Shown here piece by piece: positions 6,226 through 13,001 of a stretch of 13,767 bases of DNA. The stretch lies in NCBI GenBank assembly GCA_900757695.1, contig CAAEOU010000053.1, positions 1 to 13,767 on the forward strand, in the 5' to 3' direction. A program made the translations under genes and the position numbers. Each line of letters opens with the position of its first letter. The first letter of the stretch is position 1. Source of the DNA: an uncultured Oscillospiraceae bacterium (GTDB taxonomy: Bacteria > Bacillota_A > Clostridia > Oscillospirales > Oscillospiraceae). Under the pieces are notes generated by a model. It had not been told where the DNA came from and searched no databases. It saw only the letters and a list, made by a program, of their open reading frames with translations.

Positions 6226-8445
6226 ATGCGAAAAATAATAAACTGGAATGAGGACTGGTACTTTTCCAAGGGTGAAAAAGTTCAGCCGGATTTTTCAGAA
6301 ACATGGATGCCTGTAACGTTGCCGCATACATGGAATGCTGAGGACGGACAGGACGGAGGAAACGATTACTGGCGAGGAACGGCTTGCTACGCAAAAGCGT
6401 TCAAAAAACCGGAACTGCCGGAGGGAAATCGTGTGCTTCTTGAAGTTCAGGGCGCTGCAATGACGGCAGAAGTGTTCCTGAATGGGGAAAAGCTGGCCCA
6501 CCATGAAGGCGGCTATTCAACGTTTCGTGTGGACCTGACGGAACATCTCCGGGAAGAAAATATCCTTGCCGTTACGGTGGATAACAGCGAAAACGATTAT
6601 GTCTATCCGCAGAAAGCAGACTTTACATTTTATGGCGGCCTTTACCGTAACGTGAACCTGATAATCGTTCCGGCAGAGCATTTTGAACTGACGATGGATG
6701 GAACACCGGGACTGAAAATTACCCCGGTCATAGATCTTAGTGCAAAGAGTGCTGTTGTAAAGCTGGAAGCATGGAGCGTAGGCGGTCAGCAAGTGCATTT
6801 TTTCATTGGAGATAAGGATGCAGTTTCTGCGGTCAGTTATGGATATGCCTGCGCAGAAATTACTTTGGAAGATGTGCACCTCTGGAATGGGACGGAAGAT
6901 CCGTATCTCTATCAGGCAAAAGCAATCCTTCTGGATGACGGGCAGGAAAAAGATACGGTGTCGCTGAAATTCGGCTGTCGGAAACTGGAGTTTGATCCGC
7001 AGAAGGGCTTCAGTCTGAATGGACGTTCCTATCCGTTGCGCGGTGTTTCCCGTCATCAGGATAAGGCGGGCGTAGGAAATGCACTGACAAGGGAAGACCA
7101 TGAACTGGATATGAAGTTTATCCGCGAGATCGGAGCAAATACGGTCCGGCTGGCACATTATCAGCACGCACAGGAATTTTATGATCTGTGTGATGAACAG
7201 GGCATTCTGGTCTGGGCAGAGATCCCGTACATCACGATGCATATGCCGAACGGTCGGCAGAATACACTTGACCAGATGAGAGAACTGATCACGCAGTGCC
7301 ATCACCATCCGTCGATCATCTGCTGGGGCCTTTCCAATGAGATCACTGCAAGCGGAAAAGTGACAGAGGATCTGATGGAAAATCACCGGGAACTGAATAC
7401 CCTGTGCCACCAGATGGATCCGACACGCCCGACAACGATGGCCCACGCCTTTATGCTGGAACAGGAACATCCACTGGTCGAATTGGCAGATATCGGAAGC
7501 TATAATCTGTATTTTGGGTGGTATCTGGGAGAACTGGAACAGAATGACAGCTTCTTCGACGAATACCACAGCCGTTTTCCTGACCGTGTGATGGGTTTTT
7601 CTGAATATGGTGCAGATGCAAATCCACAGTTCCATACGGACTTGCCGGAGCGGGGGGATTATTCAGAGGAGTTCCAGTGCGTTTATCATGAACATTTGCT
7701 GAAGTGTATTGAAGAACGCCCATGGATGTGGGCAACACATGTCTGGAATTTGTTTGATTTTGCAGCAGATGGGCGTGACGAAGGCGGGAAACATGGCGTA
7801 AATCAGAAAGGCCTTGTCACAATGGACCGGAAACTGCGGAAAGATGCATTCTACCTTTATAAGGCTGCATGGAACCACAAGGAGCCGTTTGTTCATCTGT
7901 GTGGGAGCCGCTATGTGGAACGCTGTGGAGATACCACAAAAATCAAGGTCTATTCTAATCAACAGCAGGTAACCCTTCTGGTTGATGGACGGGAGGCGGG
8001 AACCTGTACAGGTAACCGAATCTTTGTATTTACGATCCCTTTGACGGAAGGTGAACACCGAGTGGAAGCGATGGCATCACATTGCAGTGATGTGATGACC
8101 ATTCGTAAAGCAGCAAAAGAGAACCCTGCATATAGTTTCCGGCAGAAGGGCGATGTCATCAACTGGTTCGACAAGGAAACATTCTGTGAGGATTGCTATT
8201 CCCTGCGAGATACGTTTGGAACGCTACTGGCAAACCCGGAAAGTGCAAAACTGGTAAATGCGGTTATGGCAAAAGCGCGTGCGGCACGTGGTGATGTGGC
8301 CAAGAGCACAGCACAGAACCAGAATCTTCAGAAGATGATGTCCGGTATACGCATGGAAAACCTGCTCAAACAGGCAGGGCCTGCGTTGAAAGCAGATGAT
8401 ATCATTGGGCTGAATCAGGCACTCCAGAAAATCAAAAAATCGTAA
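6226..8445 (+). CDS. Glycoside hydrolase family 2 (beta-galactosidase/beta-glucuronidase type)
   Basis: This 739-residue cytoplasmic retaining glycosidase has no signal peptide. Domains in order: N-terminal jelly-roll sugar-binding domain (about 1-150, with ADFTFYGGLYR near 131-141), immunoglobulin-like domain (about 150-250), and TIM barrel (about 255-560). The acid/base is Glu372 in GLSNEI and the nucleophile is Glu460 in GFSEYG, both in canonical motifs. An N-x-K pair (Asn526, Lys528 in GVNQKGL) sits where E. coli beta-glucuronidase holds its carboxylate-binding NxK. However, many beta-galactosidases with FYGGLYR also have N-x-K there, so uronide specificity is possible, not proven. After a beta-sandwich comes an unusual helical tail of about 108 residues (632-739) rich in Ala, Lys and Gln. 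The start is fixed by AGGAGG at 6212-6217. It probably acts on material imported by the transporter upstream. Confidence 0.9.
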   Translation: MRKIINWNEDWYFSKGEKVQPDFSETWMPVTLPHTWNAEDGQDGGNDYWRGTACYAKAFKKPELPEGNRVLLEVQGAAMTAEVFLNGEKLAHHEGGYSTFRVDLTEHLREENILAVTVDNSENDYVYPQKADFTFYGGLYRNVNLIIVPAEHFELTMDGTPGLKITPVIDLSAKSAVVKLEAWSVGGQQVHFFIGDKDAVSAVSYGYACAEITLEDVHLWNGTEDPYLYQAKAILLDDGQEKDTVSLKFGCRKLEFDPQKGFSLNGRSYPLRGVSRHQDKAGVGNALTREDHELDMKFIREIGANTVRLAHYQHAQEFYDLCDEQGILVWAEIPYITMHMPNGRQNTLDQMRELITQCHHHPSIICWGLSNEITASGKVTEDLMENHRELNTLCHQMDPTRPTTMAHAFMLEQEHPLVELADIGSYNLYFGWYLGELEQNDSFFDEYHSRFPDRVMGFSEYGADANPQFHTDLPERGDYSEEFQCVYHEHLLKCIEERPWMWATHVWNLFDFAADGRDEGGKHGVNQKGLVTMDRKLRKDAFYLYKAAWNHKEPFVHLCGSRYVERCGDTTKIKVYSNQQQVTLLVDGREAGTCTGNRIFVFTIPLTEGEHRVEAMASHCSDVMTIRKAAKENPAYSFRQKGDVINWFDKETFCEDCYSLRDTFGTLLANPESAKLVNAVMAKARAARGDVAKSTAQNQNLQKMMSGIRMENLLKQAGPALKADDIIGLNQALQKIKKS

Positions 8446-8450
8446 AAAAT

Positions 8451-8490
8451 AAACCGGCTGCGGCACCGTATGGATGCTACAGCCGGTTTT
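8451..8490. terminator. Bidirectional intrinsic terminator
   Basis: AAACCGGCTG (8451-8460) pairs perfectly with CAGCCGGTTT (8480-8489). The + strand tail is TTTTGTTT and the - strand tail is TTTATTTTTTA, so it can end both the GH2 transcript and the converging regulator transcript. It lies 5 bases after the GH2 stop and 3 bases past the regulator stop. Confidence 0.85.
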
Positions 8491-8492
8491 GT

Positions 8493-9710
8493 TTATAAGT
8501 GCTGATACTTCTGACGATAGGCGGCCGGGGTCATGCCAACGATGGATTTGAAGGCTTCTGAGAAAAAACTGCGTGTACCAAAATTCAGGCCATCGGAGAT
8601 TTCCTGAATGCTTTTCTGTGTGGTCGAAAGCAGCATTTTCGCGCGTTCAATTTTGGCAATTTTAATGTAGGTGTTGATACTGACGCCGGTTTCGTCTTTG
8701 AATCTGCGGGAAAGGTAGTAGTCTGCATAGCCGACACGCTTTGCCAGAAATGAAAGCGTGATTTTTTCAGAAAGATGGTTTTCAATATAGTCGCAACAAC
8801 TTTGAACCGATTTGCTCAGGTTCGGGTTGGTGCGGCATTTATGGACAAGCTGGATGAAGTCCTGATACATCGTATGGCCGATGGAGGCTGCCTCGGATAC
8901 GGTCTTGCAGTCGAGAACATCCTGAATATAGGCGTCGCTCCGGCTGTATGCAACTTCCGGAGAAAGTCCGCCTTCGATCGCAGCGCGGGAACACAAAGTA
9001 ATAAAAATGATCTGTGATACCTTTGCTTTGGAAAGAGCGGAACCTTCCATGATATGAGCACCGGTGCTGACCATTGCAACAGCGCCGAGCGCTTCTTCGT
9101 ACTGCGAATCTCCTTCCCGGACCATCCGCAGCATAGCCTGTTCGGCACGATAAACGTTCATCCGATCGCGTCCGACCGTTGAACCCTCATTTGAAAGCGG
9201 TGCTTTGTTATGTTGAAAGACAATATCGCTGACCAGCAGCTTTTCATTGGTAATACAGTAATGCAGCATCAGAAGCTGCTGCAGCAGACTGCTTGTGCTT
9301 GTGACCGGAACACGCTGTAGGATCGCAATGAACTTTGGCTTCCAATGATCGGTGATCCGGCTGGATTTCAGAACGTTGCTGATTTCGGAGAGCGGAGGCT
9401 CAGAAGTAAACACCGGGCCGATGACATGGATACGGTGAAGTTTTCCATCAAGATGTTCAAAGGCAGCGCACCATGAAAGATTCAGCGAGGAACTGAGCAA
9501 TAACGGAGCGGAACTTTCCCTGGAATGTTCCAGAAGATACTGGAAGGAAGAACTTTTGACAAAAAGCTTATTCAGTGCCAGATCCTTACAGTTGGTCTGT
9601 TGAAGAAAACCATCCGAATCATAGACCCAGCGGTAAAAATGATTCTGGCAGGACAGAAGTTCACTGAAAAACTCAAGGCGGCGGTCAATATCGGTGGGAT
9701 CAGACAGCAT
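8493..9710 (-). CDS. AraC-family transcriptional regulator
   Basis: This is a 405-residue DNA-binding protein. The last 102 residues (about 304-405) form a complete AraC/XylS domain: a first helix-turn-helix near 318-342 (LAKRVGYADYYLSRRFKD) and a second near 368-392 (IQEISDGLNFGTRSFF), ending with GMTPAAYRQKY. The roughly 300-residue N-terminal part is not the classical cupin arm of AraC; it begins with a segment mentioning YRWVYDSDG and a strand LHRIHVIGPVF, and looks like the larger sensor regions common in Clostridia AraC proteins. I cannot name its ligand. The ATG at 9710 has a weak AGGTG upstream, which suggests low expression. It is transcribed away from the dehydrogenase operon at 9895 and is the only regulator in the window, so it probably activates the neighbouring operons in response to the substrate or an intermediate. 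Confidence 0.88.
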   Translation of the reverse strand: MLSDPTDIDRRLEFFSELLSCQNHFYRWVYDSDGFLQQTNCKDLALNKLFVKSSSFQYLLEHSRESSAPLLLSSSLNLSWCAAFEHLDGKLHRIHVIGPVFTSEPPLSEISNVLKSSRITDHWKPKFIAILQRVPVTSTSSLLQQLLMLHYCITNEKLLVSDIVFQHNKAPLSNEGSTVGRDRMNVYRAEQAMLRMVREGDSQYEEALGAVAMVSTGAHIMEGSALSKAKVSQIIFITLCSRAAIEGGLSPEVAYSRSDAYIQDVLDCKTVSEAASIGHTMYQDFIQLVHKCRTNPNLSKSVQSCCDYIENHLSEKITLSFLAKRVGYADYYLSRRFKDETGVSINTYIKIAKIERAKMLLSTTQKSIQEISDGLNFGTRSFFSEAFKSIVGMTPAAYRQKYQHL

Positions 9711-9755
9711 TTATAACACCTCGCAATCAAACTATATTTAGTGTATCACAAAAAT

Positions 9756-9769
9756 TTGCGTTTTTGTTC
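9756..9769 (+). promoter_or_regulatory. Candidate regulator site, copy 2
   Basis: TTGCGTTT (9756-9763) is directly followed by TTGTTC (9764-9769), then TTAAAA. The same two words appear with a 4-base insertion at 4439-4456. GTTCTTAAA (9766-9774) and CGATTTTA (9818-9825) are also shared with that region. The 9711-9894 gap is very AT-rich, so chance matches are a real possibility. Confidence 0.35.
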
Positions 9770-9852
9770 TTAAAATAGATAATAATAAAAAACAAAACGA
9801 AAATAAAAGCAAAATAACGATTTTATGGATATATGAATCTGCAAAAAGACTC

Positions 9853-9858
9853 TATAAT
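9853..9858 (+). promoter_or_regulatory. -10 element of the dehydrogenase-GHL6-garR operon
   Basis: TATAAT is a perfect sigma-A -10, about 37 bases before the start codon at 9895. The hexamer 17 bases upstream (TATATG) is a poor -35, which suggests that an activator is needed. Confidence 0.5.
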
Positions 9859-9894
9859 AATGGAAACGATCCTGATACAGGGAGGAATGTGAGT

Positions 9895-11001
9895 ATGCCA
9901 AAGATCAAAAAAGTTGTTGCGACCGTCTGGTACGACAAGGAAAATATGCGTGCACTGCGCCAGGTTTTTCCAGAGGCGGAATTCTGCTATGTGGATTTTT
10001 ACGATAAGGATAAGCTGGAACAAGAAGTAAAAGATGCTGATGTCTGTATCCTGATGGGGGATGTGGATCCTTGCATTCTGGGCGAAAATACCTTAAAGTG
10101 GATCCACTGTGATCACGCCGGCCTGAATGGTTCTGCCCGTCCGGAAGTATTTGCACGCGGGATCCCTGTGACGGGTGCTGCCGGGCGCAGTGCCCCTGTT
10201 CTGGCAGAGCACTGCATTTATTTTATGTTGCAGAACTGCTATCACACAAAGGAACTGCTGGCGGCACAGGCTGCACATCATTGGGGTGTGGACGGCTCCA
10301 ATCAGTGGCGCGGTCTGTATGGCAGGACCGTCGGCATTGTTGGAATGGGCAATAACGGGCGTATGCTGGCAGAGCGTCTGCATGCGCTTGGAATGAATAT
10401 CGTTGCGTATGATAAATTTCCAATCAAGGGATTTGACTACATCGAAAAAAAATATTGTGCAAATGATGGCGATACGCTCCAGCCGCTGCTGGAAAAATCG
10501 GATTTTGTGGTGCTGACGCTGGCTTTGACCGATGAAACATATCACATGATCAATAAGGAAACACTTGCGCAGATGAAACCGGGTGCGTTCCTTGTAAACA
10601 TGGCAAGAGGTGGTATCGTCTGCACGGAAGATCTTGTAGATGCACTGAACCGTGGACATTTAAGCGGTGCCGGTCTGGATGTGACGGAAGAACAGCCATT
10701 GGGGGCAGACAGCCCTCTGTGGGATATGGATACCGTGTATCTGACACCACATTGCACGCCGCAGGTTCCGAACCGAGCGGGACGCAGCATTGAGATCATC
10801 AAAGAAAACGCCCGGCGGTTTGAAGCCGGAGAGCCTTTGTTGAATCTGCTCCGGCCGACCGATGCTATGAACGGTGAAAAAGCAGAAGGCGGTTGGTCAA
10901 AAATGCTGAATACCAGATTGACCAAAGAGCAGGCGGCAAAGATCGACTTTGAAAAATATCTTGGCAAGCGCGGATGGAGTGATCCATCGGAGTGGATGTA
11001 A
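9895..11001 (+). CDS. D-2-hydroxyacid dehydrogenase with Gln at the catalytic Glu position
   Basis: The 368-residue protein has the two-domain fold of D-2-hydroxyacid dehydrogenases. The NAD motif is GMGNNG (150-155), and strand 2 ends with Asp173 (AYDKF), which points to NAD(H). Catalytic Arg238 (NMARG) and His286 (TPHC) are present. The position of the catalytic glutamate, just before the conserved Pro, is Gln267 (DVTEEQP); the codon is CAG at 10693-10695. The C-terminus extends about 48 residues past the usual end (after NLLRP, 316-320), with a KMLNTRLTKEQ segment and a final WSDPSEWM. The ATG at 9895 lies 9 bases after GGAGG (9881-9885); a GTG at 9889 is in frame but too close. It is the first gene of a rightward operon, and its stop overlaps the next ribosome binding site. 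The substrate is unknown, and activity may be altered by the substitution. Confidence 0.87.
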   Translation: MPKIKKVVATVWYDKENMRALRQVFPEAEFCYVDFYDKDKLEQEVKDADVCILMGDVDPCILGENTLKWIHCDHAGLNGSARPEVFARGIPVTGAAGRSAPVLAEHCIYFMLQNCYHTKELLAAQAAHHWGVDGSNQWRGLYGRTVGIVGMGNNGRMLAERLHALGMNIVAYDKFPIKGFDYIEKKYCANDGDTLQPLLEKSDFVVLTLALTDETYHMINKETLAQMKPGAFLVNMARGGIVCTEDLVDALNRGHLSGAGLDVTEEQPLGADSPLWDMDTVYLTPHCTPQVPNRAGRSIEIIKENARRFEAGEPLLNLLRPTDAMNGEKAEGGWSKMLNTRLTKEQAAKIDFEKYLGKRGWSDPSEWM

Positions 11002-11010
11002 GGAGGCACT

Positions 11011-12960
11011 ATGGACGTAAAACACTGGTGGACGGACTATCCGTGGCGGATGATCCAGACGAACCTCCGGGAAACGGATATGGCGGATATTGATGCGGAA
11101 GCATACGCCCAGCAGCTGGCGGACTATGGTGCAACAGTTGTAACGCTGAATGCGGCCGGAATCATTGCCAGCTATCAGACAAAGCTGGACTTTCAGACAC
11201 AAAGCCCCTATCTGACCGGAAGCAGTCTGATGGAGATGATCGAAGCGTGCCATAAACGCGGGATCCGCGTCATTGCGCGAACCGATTTTTCAAAGATCCG
11301 GGAACCTATCTTTGAGAAGCACCCGGTTTGGGCATACCGGGACAAAAACGGAAATGTCGTCAATTACAATGGCAACATCCAGACCTGCCCGAATGGAGCC
11401 TATCAGAAGGAAAAAAGCCTGGAGATCCTTCGGGAAGTTTTGACAACGCATCCGTTTGATGGCGTGTTCTGCAACATGAGCGGCTTTTTGGTGGTGGATT
11501 ACAGCGGTGTTTATCATGGCCCCTGTCACTGCGAAAACTGCAAAAGGCTGTTCCGGGAACAGTATGGGCTGGAAATTCCGCAAAAGGATGATCCGGGCAA
11601 TCCGGATTATAAAAAGTATGCGTCGTTTAAGTCTGCCTGTACAAAGAAGTACCGGGAACGTCTGGTAAAAACGATTCGGGAAATCAATCCGGAACTTGCC
11701 ATCAACAATCTGGATTACATCCGCACAGAATCGGCAACAGAGATCGGTGTAGCACAATGGCAGTACAGTGCATCTAGCAATGCACGAAAAACCGCAGGAC
11801 CGCTGCGGGAACGCCCGGCAGACAATGCAAGTGTTGACTTTATGGGATTCCGGTATCGTGATACCTCGGTCAGCGCTCCGCAGCTTGCCCTCCGTCAGTG
11901 GCAGAATCTGGCCAATGCGGGCAGTGTGAGCCTGTATATCATGGGCCATCTGGGAAACCACCAGGATCGGACCGCTTTGACAGCCAGCAAACCAGCGTTT
12001 GATTTTCATAAAGCACACGAGAAATTGTATGCCGGACTGACCAGTGCAGCAAAAGTCCTGCTGGTGAACAGACCGGTCATGGCAAGGAATGACCCGGAAT
12101 CTTACGGATGGATCCGCGCACTGACGGAAAGCCATATTCCGTTTGATGAAATGAAACTGGCAGAACTGAAACCGGAATTGTTGCATCGCTGGGATGTTGT
12201 GATTCTGGCAGATCTGAAAAAACTGACGCAAGAACAGGCTGAAATGTTCGACACTTATGCAGAGCAGGGCGGCACGGTTTTGTCCACGGGAATTCTGCCT
12301 GAGTTACGCTGCCTCGGAATCTGCGAAGTCCGGAACAGCTGGAAAGACCGGATGTCCAGCGTATTTGAACTGTGCGAAGCGGAAAAAACGCTGTTTCCAC
12401 GTAGTGCAGAGGCGCATTATATCGCTCCGGGGGCGATATTGAACGAAGTTGTGTTCTGCGAACAAACGCAGACCTGTTTGCATCTGATTCCGGAACATCC
12501 CTTCGGACCGCCGGAGCGATGCTATTATACAGAGGTGAGTGACATTCCGGGTGTGGGCGTGACACCATATGGAAAAGGAAAAGGTGTTTGCCTGCCATGG
12601 CTCGCGGGCAGCTTTTATTTCAATGAGGGATTCGATAATACACTGCATCTGATCCAGGACGTTCTGCATCAGATATGTGGTCTGCCGGAACTTGCTCCCG
12701 GGCTGCACCCAAGCGTGGAACTGGTTCTGTGCAAAAAAACGGACCGATTCCTTGTACAGCTCATAAATGGCAGCGGTGTTTTTGCAAATAGTTATTTCCG
12801 CCCGATCCCAATGCAGAACGTGACCCTGCGTTTCCCCGGTCTTGCAGGGAAACAGGCGCATACGCTGAACGGCGGAACGGTGACAGTACAAGACGATGGA
12901 ACGGCATTGGAACTGACGCTGAATCGGCTGGAAGCGTATGAAGCAATCGTGATTTCCTGA
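11011..12960 (+). CDS. Putative glycoside hydrolase, GHL6-like with trimerisation-like domain
   Basis: This is a 649-residue cytoplasmic protein without a signal peptide. The N-terminal half (about 1-340) looks like the TIM barrel of the hypothetical glycosyl hydrolase 6 group: LADYGATVVTLNAAG (37-51), ACHKRGIRVIARTDFS (79-94), HPVWAYRDKNG (104-114) and FDGVFCNMSGF (149-159). A cysteine cluster at Cys172, Cys174 and Cys177 (PCHCENCKRLF) follows. The region of about 345-530 resembles the beta-galactosidase trimerisation (glutamine-amidotransferase-like) domain, and a beta-rich domain finishes the protein. The group is related to GH42-like and fucosidase-like barrels, but activity is not established and I cannot assign catalytic carboxylates with confidence. 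AGGAGG (11001-11006) overlaps the preceding stop codon, so translation is tightly coupled. Its place among dehydrogenases suggests it cleaves the locus substrate or a modified intermediate. Confidence 0.75.
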   Translation: MDVKHWWTDYPWRMIQTNLRETDMADIDAEAYAQQLADYGATVVTLNAAGIIASYQTKLDFQTQSPYLTGSSLMEMIEACHKRGIRVIARTDFSKIREPIFEKHPVWAYRDKNGNVVNYNGNIQTCPNGAYQKEKSLEILREVLTTHPFDGVFCNMSGFLVVDYSGVYHGPCHCENCKRLFREQYGLEIPQKDDPGNPDYKKYASFKSACTKKYRERLVKTIREINPELAINNLDYIRTESATEIGVAQWQYSASSNARKTAGPLRERPADNASVDFMGFRYRDTSVSAPQLALRQWQNLANAGSVSLYIMGHLGNHQDRTALTASKPAFDFHKAHEKLYAGLTSAAKVLLVNRPVMARNDPESYGWIRALTESHIPFDEMKLAELKPELLHRWDVVILADLKKLTQEQAEMFDTYAEQGGTVLSTGILPELRCLGICEVRNSWKDRMSSVFELCEAEKTLFPRSAEAHYIAPGAILNEVVFCEQTQTCLHLIPEHPFGPPERCYYTEVSDIPGVGVTPYGKGKGVCLPWLAGSFYFNEGFDNTLHLIQDVLHQICGLPELAPGLHPSVELVLCKKTDRFLVQLINGSGVFANSYFRPIPMQNVTLRFPGLAGKQAHTLNGGTVTVQDDGTALELTLNRLEAYEAIVIS

Positions 12961-13001
12961 ATCCTTCAACGGTAGAACGATACAAAAAAGGAGAAAATAA
13001 A

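Noticed and set aside
6517..7635. 372-codon open frame on the - strand opposite the GH2 gene
   Set aside because: Antisense to the TIM barrel of a convincing GH2 enzyme, without a ribosome binding site or domain.
11290..12231. 313-codon open frame on the - strand opposite the GHL6-like gene
   Set aside because: Cys/Phe/Ile-rich translation without a domain, lying wholly within a coupled + strand gene.
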